DNA of 51,585 nucleotides from Verrucomicrobiota bacterium (lineage in GTDB: Bacteria > Verrucomicrobiota > Verrucomicrobiia > Limisphaerales > SIBE01): contig JACQWK010000652.1 in assembly GCA_016209525.1 (NCBI GenBank), positions 1 through 51,585 of the forward strand, given 5' to 3'. A program made the position numbers and the translations under genes. The notes beneath the pieces are model-generated. The model ran no database searches and had not been told where the DNA came from. It worked only from the letters and a program-made list of their open reading frames with translations. Shown here in pieces: positions 25,965-34,532 of the stretch (the first letter of the stretch is position 1; each line of letters starts with the position of its first letter).

Positions 25965-26809
25965 GCGGTTTCATCAAACTCTCCTCCGGAACGACCAAGG
26001 AATATTGGGAAATCCCGATCCTCTTCCAGGACGAGCATCTCCTGGCTCTCGATAAACCGAGCCGGCTCCTGTCCTCTCCGGACCGGTATGATCCGCAACG
26101 TCCGAACTTGACGCGGCTTCTTCAGGACGCCATCCGGCGTGGCGTCCCTTGGGTTCGCGAGCAGGGCATCACCTACCTGGCCAACGCCCATCGCCTGGAT
26201 TTTGAGACGTCCGGCGTCATTCTTCTCGCCAAGGACAAACCGACACTGGTGGCCCTGGCCAACCTGTTTGGGAGTGAAAAGCCGCTCAAGACTTACCTCG
26301 CCTTGGTCCACGGCAGGCCCGCCCAGGGGGAATTCGAAGTCGAATCCAAGCTAGGATTTCATCCCACCAAGGTTGGCCAGGTCAGAGTGGATCCGAAGCG
26401 AGGCAAGAAGGCGCGCACCCATTTTGAGGTTATGGAAGAATTTCGCGGCTATACGCTGTTGCAGTGCCGGCCGGCGACCGGTCGGACCCACCAAATCCGC
26501 GTGCACCTCCAATCCGTGCAACTCCCTTTGGTGGGAGACAGCCTGTATGGTGGGCGCCCTTTGCTGCTCTCGAACCTCAAAACGAACTATCATTTGAAGG
26601 AGGGCGCTGAAGAAAAACCGTTGATGCAGCGCGCAGCCCTGCACGCGGCGGCGCTGTGCCTCGTGCATCCGGTCCACGGAAACTCCCTCACCGTCTCCGC
26701 TCCTTGGCCCAAGGATTTGCTCGTGGCCGTCAAGTACCTGCGGCGCTACGCCGGGCAGCAGGGAACCTCTACCGGTGCGCGAGCAGGCGCACGAGACGAA
26801 CCGCGATGA
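25961..26809 (+). CDS. RluA/RluD family pseudouridine synthase
   Basis: A 282-residue RNA-modifying enzyme. The catalytic motif HRLDFETSG places the nucleophilic Asp at residue 80. Family blocks follow: KTYLALVHG, RPATGRTHQIRVHL and GDSLYGG. It lacks an N-terminal S4 domain, like RluA and TruC. The target uridine (23S rRNA or tRNA) cannot be read from the sequence. The start is TTG at 25961, overlapping the upstream stop; I see no better codon before the conserved IPILFQDEHLLALDKPS. The last 41 bases overlap the convergent LysE-type gene, and the C-terminal tail after the enzyme domain is short and low in complexity. Confidence 0.9.
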   Translation: MSGFIKLSSGTTKEYWEIPILFQDEHLLALDKPSRLLSSPDRYDPQRPNLTRLLQDAIRRGVPWVREQGITYLANAHRLDFETSGVILLAKDKPTLVALANLFGSEKPLKTYLALVHGRPAQGEFEVESKLGFHPTKVGQVRVDPKRGKKARTHFEVMEEFRGYTLLQCRPATGRTHQIRVHLQSVQLPLVGDSLYGGRPLLLSNLKTNYHLKEGAEEKPLMQRAALHAAALCLVHPVHGNSLTVSAPWPKDLLVAVKYLRRYAGQQGTSTGARAGARDEPR

Positions 26810-27431
26810 CGCAGGCTCCTATGAGCAAGGTCGCGCCGGAAGCGTGGGACAGGCGGACCAGTGTCTTGGCCGAGAATCGTCCGTGTCCCAGCGAGACCAC
26901 GAAACTCAAGAAGACAAACCACGCCGAAGCCCCGGCGGACATCCCCGCCACGCAAGCTCCTTTGCTCAGAGCCGTGTTCGCAATCCAGTGATGGGACACG
27001 AAAGTGGCCGACAGGGTAATCCAGAACAGCAGCACTCCAGGATTACCCAGCACGCGGACAAAGCCAATCATGAACGCCGTGTGCGGATGCAAACGATGCT
27101 CGACCCGTTCCACGCTGCGCGTCGTCGCCGGCAATTCGCGGACCAGAAGGTACTTGATCCCGAAGAACAGCGTGGCCAGGAAACTCAGCAGCTCGATCGT
27201 CGCGCGCGGAACCGGCGAAGTAAAAAGCCCGGCGAAACCCGCGAAGGCCAATCCGCAATAAAGGGTTTCCATGGCGATGGCCCCTAGGCCAATCAGTATC
27301 GCCCAGCGGAATCCCCGCTGCGCTCCCTCGTTGACGATGGCGATATTGATCGGGCCCACCGGAATGGAGGCAAGAAAACCGCTTAACAGGCCGAGCAGAG
27401 CGGCCACGACCATGGATGCAACGTCTTCCAT
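26769..27431 (-). CDS. LysE/RhtB family amino-acid exporter
   Basis: A 220-residue polytopic membrane protein with about six hydrophobic segments. The N-terminal GFLASIPVGPINIAIVNEGAQRG is the LysE signature region, with the conserved PxGP motif, and GNPGVLLFWITLSATF matches the central conserved segment. The family exports amino acids or related metabolites; the substrate is unknown. It lies 6 bp downstream of pssA on the same strand and may share its transcript. The 3' end overlaps the RluD-like gene by 41 bp. Confidence 0.85.
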   Translation of the reverse strand: MEDVASMVVAALLGLLSGFLASIPVGPINIAIVNEGAQRGFRWAILIGLGAIAMETLYCGLAFAGFAGLFTSPVPRATIELLSFLATLFFGIKYLLVRELPATTRSVERVEHRLHPHTAFMIGFVRVLGNPGVLLFWITLSATFVSHHWIANTALSKGACVAGMSAGASAWFVFLSFVVSLGHGRFSAKTLVRLSHASGATLLIGACVIAVRLVRLLAHR

Positions 27432-27437
27432 GCTTGC

Positions 27438-28307
27438 TTATTCGGGAGGCTCGTTCGAATCCTCGTTCTCGTCCTCGATTTCTCGAACGATCTCGCGGGA
27501 AAGCCGCGGACGAATGAATCCGTAGATCAAGTAGGCGGTGAAAGCCAGCGGGAGCACGACCGGCAAAACTTTTCTCCAGGCGATCAGGAAGAAGCCGATG
27601 ATCAAGATCGTGATCACCATCTTGGTGAAGGTTCGCCGCGTCCGCCAGTCGAGTTTCTTGAACGACGGATACCTCACCTCGCTCACCATCATCACGGAGA
27701 GAAACACCATCAGCACCGGCAGCACGATCCGCCAGTGCCCGGTCGCAAAACCTTTGTCATCCCACCACAACAGAAACAGGGTCAGCGACGCCACATAGCC
27801 GGCCGCAGCCGGGATCGGAAAGCCAAGGAAATCGCTCGGGCTTTTTCCGTTTGGCTGGCCGGTCATGCAGTTGAACCGCGCCAGACGCATCGCTCCGCAG
27901 ATCAGATAAATCGAAGCCAGGAACCACCCGATCTCCGGATGGCTCACGAACACGTCCTTCAACACGATCCGGTGGACCAGAAAGGCCGGCGCCGCCCCAA
28001 ACGATATGATGTCCGCGAGCGAGTCGAATTCGCGGCCGAACGGACTGTCATAGCCTCCCAACCGCGCGACCCGGCCGTCCAACAAATCGAAAATGCACGC
28101 CAAGAGAATGAAAAACAGGGCTTGCCGGATCACCGAGCTGAAGTTGGAGGCGTGGAGGTCTGCCTCCACTATTTTGGTCAGGGCGAGAAATCCGCAAAAA
28201 AGGTTTCCGGCCGTGAGGAGGTTCGGCAGCAGATAAATACTCAGCTTGACCGGTTCACGCTCGGCATCAGAAAGCTTGTCCATCGCCAACGGCTCCGTCT
28301 GATCCAT
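27438..28307 (-). CDS. pssA: CDP-diacylglycerol-serine O-phosphatidyltransferase
   Basis: Makes phosphatidylserine from CDP-diacylglycerol and serine in the membrane. The CDP-alcohol phosphatidyltransferase motif DGx2ARx8Gx3Dx3D is complete (DGRVARLGGYDSPFGREFD, then SLAD). The protein has about 289 residues and roughly eight hydrophobic segments. The start at 28307 is chosen because its ATG overlaps the psd stop codon (TGATG), indicating translational coupling; a longer frame from 28367 would overlap psd by 60 bp. The acidic C-terminal tail (DENEDSNEPPE) is unusual but cytoplasmic. Confidence 0.93.
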   Translation of the reverse strand: MDQTEPLAMDKLSDAEREPVKLSIYLLPNLLTAGNLFCGFLALTKIVEADLHASNFSSVIRQALFFILLACIFDLLDGRVARLGGYDSPFGREFDSLADIISFGAAPAFLVHRIVLKDVFVSHPEIGWFLASIYLICGAMRLARFNCMTGQPNGKSPSDFLGFPIPAAAGYVASLTLFLLWWDDKGFATGHWRIVLPVLMVFLSVMMVSEVRYPSFKKLDWRTRRTFTKMVITILIIGFFLIAWRKVLPVVLPLAFTAYLIYGFIRPRLSREIVREIEDENEDSNEPPE

Positions 28308-29002
28308 CAAGTTCGGGTGGCGACGATCGTTTCGCCGCCTTTGACTCGGTCTCCCAGTCTCACGCAAACCTTCGCCGTCAAGGGCAGGTAAAGATCCACT
28401 CGCGAACCGAAGCGGATCAAACTGGTGCGTTCTCCGCGGTGGACGACCTCGTTCAGAACGACCCAGGGAACGATCCTCCGAGCGATCAAGCCGGCGATCA
28501 AGCGAACCGCGATCCGTTCCCCCGGCCGTTCGCTGGATTCGAGCCCGATCAGCACGTTTTCGTTCTGAGCGCTCAAATGAACCTTCATCGCGTTGAAGAA
28601 CTTGCCGGGCCGATGCGCGATAAAACTGATTCTGCCCGACACCGGCGCGTTCTGAATATGCACGTCAAAGACGGACAAGAACGTGGAAATTCTCCGGCAC
28701 GGACCCGAGATAAACTCACTCTCGGTTGCTTCCTCGATCAGGTCCACTCGGCCGTGGGCCGGCGCGACGATCGCGTTGGGATCGGCCGGGACGCTGGCTT
28801 GGGGATCGCGAAAAAAATTCAGACAAAAGAGCGCGAAAAGAATCCAAGCCAGGATCAGCGTGCCTGCGGCCGCTTTGAAAGCCGAAACGCTGGCCACGGC
28901 CAACGCTCCCCCGCCTCCGAAGAGCGCCACGATCGCGAAGCTTCGGAGCATCAACCCAATGCCGTCCTGACGAGCTTTTCCCGCGTGCTTCATCGCGCGC
29001 AT
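28307..29002 (-). CDS. psd: Phosphatidylserine decarboxylase, short type
   Basis: Converts phosphatidylserine to phosphatidylethanolamine. A 231-residue proenzyme with two membrane segments (about 22-62) and the self-cleavage site RFGSRVDLYLP, where Ser200 would become the pyruvoyl group. His115 in FDVHIQNAPVSG is the conserved histidine. Oddity: the usual PADG motif reads PAHG (residues 81-84), so the conserved Asp is replaced by His. The start at 29002 has GGAG nine bases upstream; 28993 is also possible. It is the first gene of the psd-pssA-(lysE) unit, and a strong hairpin (29051-29140) lies just upstream. Confidence 0.92.
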   Translation of the reverse strand: MRAMKHAGKARQDGIGLMLRSFAIVALFGGGGALAVASVSAFKAAAGTLILAWILFALFCLNFFRDPQASVPADPNAIVAPAHGRVDLIEEATESEFISGPCRRISTFLSVFDVHIQNAPVSGRISFIAHRPGKFFNAMKVHLSAQNENVLIGLESSERPGERIAVRLIAGLIARRIVPWVVLNEVVHRGERTSLIRFGSRVDLYLPLTAKVCVRLGDRVKGGETIVATRT

Positions 29003-29050
29003 TGTAGGTTTCTCCACTCCCTTGAAAAGAGGATTCCGATTCCTGGCCCA

Positions 29051-29140
29051 TTCGCATTTTGGCCGTAAGGCGGACACTCCTGTCCGCAAAACCCCGAACA
29101 TGTGCGGACAGGAGTGTCCGCCTTACGGGGAAAATGCGAA
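29051..29140. repeat. Long hairpin between psd and the divergent nuclease gene
   Basis: The arms 29063-29088 and 29103-29128 are perfect 26-bp reverse complements with a 14-bp loop. Pairing extends outward to 29051 and 29140 with two mismatches. The sequence (GTAAGGCGGACACTCCTGTC) looks like an intergenic repeat element rather than an operator. It sits in the divergent promoter region. Confidence 0.8.
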
Positions 29141-29201
29141 ATGCTTCGGATTTCGCATTGGCCGCGCCGCTCGGTGCCAGTAAAGTCCCACCGCCTGATC
29201 C

Positions 29202-29735
29202 GTGAAGAACCTGGTTTATTTCGATTTGGAAACACAGAAGTCCGCCGATGAAGTCGGGGGCTGGGGCAACATCAGAGCCATGCGAATGAGCGTGGGTGTC
29301 ACCTTCAGCACCTCCCGCGGTGCCTATCACATTTATGGCGAGAAGCAGGTGGACGATCTCATAGCGGAGCTGATGCGAGCCGAACTCGTCGTCGGATTCA
29401 ACAACCTCCGATTTGATTACGAGGTCTTGCACGGATATACCGTGGTGGACCTGCGGCAGGTTCCCACGCTCGACATGCTGGTTGAGCTCCAGAAGGTGCT
29501 GAACCACCGGCTTTCGTTGGATGCTCTCGCCACGACAACTCTGGGCGTGGAGAAGACCGCCGAGGGCATGCAAGCGATCGAATGGTTCCGGCAGGGTCGG
29601 CTCCTCGAAATCGCGGAATACTGCTGTTACGACGTAAAGATTACCCGGCTCCTCCACGAGTACGGCGCCCGGCACAAACAGCTTTTCTACCGAAACCGAT
29701 TTGGCCACAAGGTCGCGGTCCCTGTTTCATGGTAG
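29202..29735 (+). CDS. Stand-alone DEDDy-type 3'-5' exonuclease/RNase H-like domain protein
   Basis: A 177-residue protein made of one RNase H-like exonuclease domain. Exo I is YFDLETQ (Asp8, Glu10), Exo II GFNNLRFDYEVL (Asp72), and Exo III YCCYD, which places Tyr140 three residues before Asp144, the DEDDy arrangement. In many genomes this domain sits at the end of a DEAD/DEAH helicase; here it stands alone. It should degrade DNA or RNA 3' ends if active. The start is GTG at 29202. It is divergent from psd and convergent with the ABC ATPase gene. Confidence 0.82.
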   Translation: MKNLVYFDLETQKSADEVGGWGNIRAMRMSVGVTFSTSRGAYHIYGEKQVDDLIAELMRAELVVGFNNLRFDYEVLHGYTVVDLRQVPTLDMLVELQKVLNHRLSLDALATTTLGVEKTAEGMQAIEWFRQGRLLEIAEYCCYDVKITRLLHEYGARHKQLFYRNRFGHKVAVPVSW

Positions 29736-29775
29736 CGAAGGGTTGAGCAGCGCCGCCTGACCGCCGCGCTTCAGA

Positions 29776-31356
29776 TCAACTGCCGCCATTCGGAGCATTG
29801 CCTTCTTGGATTCCTGCGGGCGTGCTCATCGAGGCAAGGCGCATCACTTTTTCCTCGGTGGCTTCCGAGCCGTTGAGCTCGCCCACGATCCTGCCTTCGC
29901 GCAGAACCAGAACACGGTCCGCCACCGCCAGGACCTCGGGCAAATCCGACGAAATGACCAGAACCGCCGCGCCTTTGCGGGACAACTCATGAAGCAGCAA
30001 GTGGACCTCAGACTTGGCGCCGACGTCGATCCCGCGCGTCGGCTCGTCCACGATCAAAACCTTGGGGTTCACCAAAAGCCACTTCGCGAGCACAATCTTT
30101 TGCTGATTGCCCCCGCTGAGGTTTCGGACGGCCTGCTTCACATTCTGGCAGACCACCCGCAGTCGCTGGCCGAAGGCCCGGGCCGTAGCCTCTGACTGAC
30201 GGTCATTGAACCACCACCGAGAGCCGAACTGATCCAGCCGGGCCGCCGCCACGTTTTGCGCAATCGTCATGTCGAGAAACAATCCCGCCTCTTTGCGGTC
30301 CTCCGGAACATAGCCGAGGCCTGCGGCAATGGCATCGGCCGGCGAACGAATCGTCGCGGGCTCGCCATCGATACGAATTGCCCCGGACCCCCTGGGGCGA
30401 GCGCCGAACAACGACAGCGCCAATTCCGTTCGTCCCGCGCCCGCCAGGCCCGCCAACACGACAATTTCCCCGGCGCGGGCGTGGAAAGTAATCTGCTGCA
30501 AGAACGGACGCGACCCGCGCAGTTCCTCCGCATCACAGAGGTCTGCGACTTCGAGCCGGAGTGAATTTGTGCCGGGGACCTTGTCACTGTGGCGCTGATG
30601 GAGCGCCACCTCGCGTCCCACCATCCGCGAGACCAGATCATTTGGATTCGTTTGCGCGACCGAAAAAGTTCCTTGAGCAAGTCCGTCCTTCAACACGGTC
30701 ACACGGTCGGCGATTTGAAAGATTTCCTCCAACCGGTGCGAAATGTAAATGATGCCGACACCCTGTTGTTTGAGCTGAGTGATGACCTGGAACAAAGCCC
30801 GTGTCTCGGTGTCGGTCAGGGCCGCGGTCGGTTCATCGAAAATGATCAGCCGCGCATTCAGCGAGAGCGCCTTGGCGATCTCGACCATTTGTTGCTGGGC
30901 CGGAGACAATTGTTCGAGCGGAACTTGCGGCTCGACATGCAACGCGACGCGACGCAGCAGTTGGCGCGTGTTTTCTAAGAGCAGCCGGCGGTCGATCTTG
31001 CCCCAACGACCGGCGGGTTGCCTCCCCGCGAACACATTCTCCGCGACACTGAGCGGGCCGAACAAGCTGCGCTCCTGGAAAACGATGGCGATGCCCAAGT
31101 GCTGCGCGGCCCGTTCGTTCGGAATTGTCACTCGCCCGTGGCCATGGATCTCAATCACGCCCTCGTCCGGCTGGTGCACGCCCGCCAGAATGTGCATGAG
31201 TGTGGTTTTGCCCGCGCCGTTTTCTCCGACGAGCGCATGCGCTTCACCACGGCGCACGTCCAGGCTGACGTCCTTCAGCGCGTACACCCCTGGGAAGCGC
31301 TTATGAATTCCCCGCACGCTCAGCAGAGGCGAGGTATTTGTGACTGGTTCAGTCAT
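29776..31356 (-). CDS. Sugar ABC transporter ATP-binding protein (RbsA/MglA type)
   Basis: A 526-residue protein with two fused nucleotide-binding domains. The N-terminal domain has Walker A GENGAGKTT (44-52) and Walker B FDEPTAAL. The second domain has a degenerate Walker A GLAGAGRTE and an intact signature LSGGNQQK with VDEPTRGIDVG. This pattern (second site altered) is typical of ribose/galactose/xylose class transporters. The start at 31356 overlaps the stop of the ceramidase-like gene (ATGA), so it is coupled to that gene. The matching permease and binding protein are not adjacent; the only candidates in the window are at 47.8-50.2 kb. Confidence 0.93.
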   Translation of the reverse strand: MTEPVTNTSPLLSVRGIHKRFPGVYALKDVSLDVRRGEAHALVGENGAGKTTLMHILAGVHQPDEGVIEIHGHGRVTIPNERAAQHLGIAIVFQERSLFGPLSVAENVFAGRQPAGRWGKIDRRLLLENTRQLLRRVALHVEPQVPLEQLSPAQQQMVEIAKALSLNARLIIFDEPTAALTDTETRALFQVITQLKQQGVGIIYISHRLEEIFQIADRVTVLKDGLAQGTFSVAQTNPNDLVSRMVGREVALHQRHSDKVPGTNSLRLEVADLCDAEELRGSRPFLQQITFHARAGEIVVLAGLAGAGRTELALSLFGARPRGSGAIRIDGEPATIRSPADAIAAGLGYVPEDRKEAGLFLDMTIAQNVAAARLDQFGSRWWFNDRQSEATARAFGQRLRVVCQNVKQAVRNLSGGNQQKIVLAKWLLVNPKVLIVDEPTRGIDVGAKSEVHLLLHELSRKGAAVLVISSDLPEVLAVADRVLVLREGRIVGELNGSEATEEKVMRLASMSTPAGIQEGNAPNGGS

Positions 31357-32816
31357 TCCGGAAACCAACGTCTGATTTGTGCGCTGAATTCTTCGGCCAC
31401 GGTTTCCAGACATCCCGCTTCGAGGAGCGCAATTTCAACTTGGTAGAGAGATTTTCCATAATCGGATTTCTCAGGCAGGTAAGACGCCCAGCCGTTGGCG
31501 ACAGCGGCGAAGACAATCACCACGTTGGGAAATCGCCGCTGGAGCTCAGCTTGCAGCCAGTGATACGGCTCCCCGATGACCGCCAGCCACACCGCGTCAC
31601 CCAGGCGCCACGCCCACAGTTTCATTGGATAGGTGGATCCTTGCGGCAAATGGGCGATGAGCGTTAACCAACGCTGCTTCCGTTCGGCCATAGCGCGAGC
31701 CTCGCGTGCTGCTTGTTCATTGCCCGCCGTGCGTTCCACCGCCTCCGCCGCCGCGAATTTCCGCAACTCCACCTCCAGGCGTTCGACCGAAGGCAAATCG
31801 GGTCGATACGGAATGGCCACTTCCCAATGACGGAATTCAAACCGCGACCACCGAACCGGCGCCTCGGCGGCAGCCCGACGGTACCGCCAATCGCCCAGCG
31901 TTGCGCCGGAAACGACGGGTCCACGATAGACAAAGTCGCAACCGGGCGGCGGAAGCCCTTCCAAAGCGCTCAAAGCGGCGTAGGCCACCTGCCGGCCATT
32001 CTGGTCCGCGACGGCGAAGTCGCCCACAAATCCGACCCGCGGGCCGATGTCGCCGCACGGCGCAAGGAGAAAGACGCACGGCGCTCTCGTCGCTTTTTCC
32101 ACGGCCACCCGCAGCGCGCCGACGTAATCGGGGCTGATCAAAGTGTTCTCCCACGCGAGGGTCGTCGGGTGGCATGGGTAGTTCACGAACGTCGCGACCG
32201 TCACTCCTCTTTTGACGGTGACCCGCACGACTCCCACCTCGAGATCGGTCGCCTCGGCAGGGTTGAATCCGCAGACAAATTTCCCAAGTTGCGCGTCCCA
32301 GAAATCCCGGTTGTGCCCCATGCGGCATGGAGTGCTGCCATAGGTGAAAACTGCCGGCTGCACGATCAGACGCGCCGCCCGGTAGGCCTCCGTGAGTCTG
32401 GCAGGCAGGGCTGACATGTAAGGCGGAATCAGCTCGCCGCCCGGCAGCTCGATTCGATCGTGGCTGGTGTTGCCGGCCGAATGGGTGTGCGAAAACGCAA
32501 AAATGATCCTCGCTCGTTCGATCTCGATGAGATCGCTGGTTCGTTGGAGCACTTGCTCCATTTCAGCCGGCCAGAACAAACAATGATCCAAGGCGATCAA
32601 AACCACGCCGGTGCCAGGGGAAGCCTCTGCGCCATCAGCCAGCGGTTCAAAAATCGCGACCGTTGCAGTCAGCGGCCGATGCACGCCGGTCGCGCGATCA
32701 TGAGAGGCAGCGCCCCAAAAGCGGTGATAGATGCCGACCGGCGGGGTGATGTCGCATCGTGCCAGACCAAAGCGGCAGTGGCTCGTGGGGGTTTTGACTC
32801 GAACATCGTTCGTCAT
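31353..32816 (-). CDS. Neutral/alkaline non-lysosomal ceramidase-like hydrolase
   Basis: A 487-residue protein resembling the N-terminal domain of neutral ceramidase, a zinc amidase. Candidate zinc ligands are His110 and His112 in FSHTHSAGN and His216 in NYPCHPTTL; TPPVGIYHRFWG near the N-terminus and GDIGPRVGF are further family segments. No signal peptide is visible, so it appears cytoplasmic, unlike true ceramidases. Members of this group are common in Planctomycetota and Verrucomicrobiota next to sugar genes, and their real substrates are unknown; an amide or ester of a sugar is plausible. It lies in one transcription unit with the MFS gene (86 bp upstream) and the ABC ATPase (4-bp overlap). 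Confidence 0.85.
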   Translation of the reverse strand: MTNDVRVKTPTSHCRFGLARCDITPPVGIYHRFWGAASHDRATGVHRPLTATVAIFEPLADGAEASPGTGVVLIALDHCLFWPAEMEQVLQRTSDLIEIERARIIFAFSHTHSAGNTSHDRIELPGGELIPPYMSALPARLTEAYRAARLIVQPAVFTYGSTPCRMGHNRDFWDAQLGKFVCGFNPAEATDLEVGVVRVTVKRGVTVATFVNYPCHPTTLAWENTLISPDYVGALRVAVEKATRAPCVFLLAPCGDIGPRVGFVGDFAVADQNGRQVAYAALSALEGLPPPGCDFVYRGPVVSGATLGDWRYRRAAAEAPVRWSRFEFRHWEVAIPYRPDLPSVERLEVELRKFAAAEAVERTAGNEQAAREARAMAERKQRWLTLIAHLPQGSTYPMKLWAWRLGDAVWLAVIGEPYHWLQAELQRRFPNVVIVFAAVANGWASYLPEKSDYGKSLYQVEIALLEAGCLETVAEEFSAQIRRWFPE

Positions 32817-32902
32817 GCAACGCTTCTCTTCGCTTGTGTCCCAAAGATCGGAACCGCCGACCTATGGAGGCTTTGTTTAATGTCAGTTTACTTATGAACT
32901 GT

Positions 32903-34243
32903 TTAGTAATCCCCCGGCCTGCGGACCGTGCCTTCGGGATTCAGACACATCCAACAAAGAGTCGCGGCCAGAAAAACTCCAGCGAAAAAGAGCAGCACGA
33001 GATTCCAATTGCCGCTGGCGGCCACAAGCCGTTCGACCACGATGGGACAGAGGAAGGCGCCTACGTTGCCGGCCGTGTTCATCAGGCTGAAGACCACCGG
33101 CACCTCCTTGCCCCCCATGTCAATCGCGATCGCGTAAGCGCAAGGCCCTGCGCAGGCTGCACAAAAGGAACCGGCGGTCACCAAGCACACGGCGAACGCG
33201 GCGTCGTTGGTGAAGAAGGCCAGCAAGGAAAACACCGCGCAGGCGGCCAGAGCCGACACCGCCACGCTTTGACGACTGCGCCGTCGGCTGCCGGTTCTGG
33301 CAAGAATCCAATCGACCACAAAGCCGCTGATCAACGCGCCAAGGACCGTGGCCAGCAGCGGCAAGCTCGTGAGATAGCCCGCTTCGGCGGTGCTGACACC
33401 GCGCGTTTCCTTCAGAAACTTGGGAAACCAGGTGCCGTAAAAGACGTAGCCCGCCGCCCGGAAGAATTGCTGGCCGCAGATGAACCACATCGGAACGCTG
33501 GTCAGGATCGGTTTCCAGTGCGTCCGTGCTTGAGATTCACCGGCTCGCCCCGTCCGGTCTTCTATCTCGGAGGTTGAGCCGCGAATGAGATTTCGTTCCG
33601 CTTGGTTGACGGCGCGGTGCTCGTCCGGTCTGTCCCGAAACCACAAATAGAACCCCATCGCCCAAATCAGCCCCGGTAAACAAAACGCGACAAATACCCA
33701 TCGCCAGTTCAACGCCTGGAGCATCCAACCCGTCAGCGCCACGGCCAGCGCGCCCCCCGCCGACATGCAGCTCACGAGCCAGCCGCAGGCCACGGCCCGC
33801 CGTGTCCCTGGCATCCATTTGCCGATGGAATTCGTCGAAGCCGGGAAAACGCCCGCTTGCGCGAGGCCGATGCTCAATTGCGCCGCCAGCAGCGACAGAA
33901 ATCCGGTCGCCAGCCCCATTGCTGCCGTGGCGGCTGACCAAACGGATGCGAACCAGGCCAACGCCCGGCGGCTGTCCACGACCTGCACGATCCAGCCGCT
34001 GGGAATTTGGAACACCGAGTAGCTTGCGAAAAAGGCGGCCATGACCCAGGCCATTTGGCGGTCGCTGATCTCCAATTCGCGGCCGATTTTTCCGTCGGCC
34101 ACCGCGACGCCGAGGCAATTTCGGCTCATGTATGAAATGGCCGCTGCGGCACACAACGCCGCCAACACGGTGTAGCGTACGCGCGTGGGACGGGACAATT
34201 CCACGGCCCAATCGGAGCACGGAGTTGGTTTTGGCGAGGTCAA
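32903..34243 (-). CDS. MFS transporter, anion:cation symporter (ACS) type
   Basis: A 446-residue protein with about twelve membrane segments. SYMSRNCLGVAVADGKIGRELEISDRQMAWVMAAFFASYSVFQIPSG resembles hexuronate (ExuT) and related ACS transporters, so an acidic sugar such as a glucuronate is a possible substrate. This is inference from family resemblance. The start used is a TTG at 34243; GTG at 34204 is an alternative, and neither has a clear ribosome binding site. It is the first gene of a unit with the ceramidase-like hydrolase and the sugar ABC ATPase. Confidence 0.85.
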   Translation of the reverse strand: MTSPKPTPCSDWAVELSRPTRVRYTVLAALCAAAAISYMSRNCLGVAVADGKIGRELEISDRQMAWVMAAFFASYSVFQIPSGWIVQVVDSRRALAWFASVWSAATAAMGLATGFLSLLAAQLSIGLAQAGVFPASTNSIGKWMPGTRRAVACGWLVSCMSAGGALAVALTGWMLQALNWRWVFVAFCLPGLIWAMGFYLWFRDRPDEHRAVNQAERNLIRGSTSEIEDRTGRAGESQARTHWKPILTSVPMWFICGQQFFRAAGYVFYGTWFPKFLKETRGVSTAEAGYLTSLPLLATVLGALISGFVVDWILARTGSRRRSRQSVAVSALAACAVFSLLAFFTNDAAFAVCLVTAGSFCAACAGPCAYAIAIDMGGKEVPVVFSLMNTAGNVGAFLCPIVVERLVAASGNWNLVLLFFAGVFLAATLCWMCLNPEGTVRRPGDY

Positions 34244-34308
34244 AGCATTTCAGATCGAACTGCGCGCAACTGGCGAATCTCCAAACGAACGCGGGCGGCA
34301 AGAGGCCT

Positions 34309-34442
34309 GTAGCGCGGATTTTCAATCTGCTGTATCGCCGACTTGCAGTCGGCTGCGCGTTCCGAAGTTCCAACGAGATCGGAACTGTCAGCCCGCCGCA
34401 GAAAGCAATTCTGCGATACGGCAGACTTCAAGTCTGCGCTAC
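34309..34442. repeat. 134-bp palindromic element of the TAGCGC...GCGCTA type
   Basis: The outer ends (34309-34330 and 34421-34442) are imperfect reverse complements starting with GTAGCGC and ending with GCGCTAC. Internal smaller hairpins such as CCGACTTGCAGTCGG make it multi-branched. It lies between the divergent MFS and DHDPS-family genes (gap 34244-34532). Confidence 0.75.
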
Positions 34443-34532
34443 GATGGCGGACCCTCGGAGATGCGCCCGTGACGAGGCGAGTAGAACGGATTTGCTCGCT
34501 TTGCGCGACTGATTTCGGCAGAGATCAACCAA

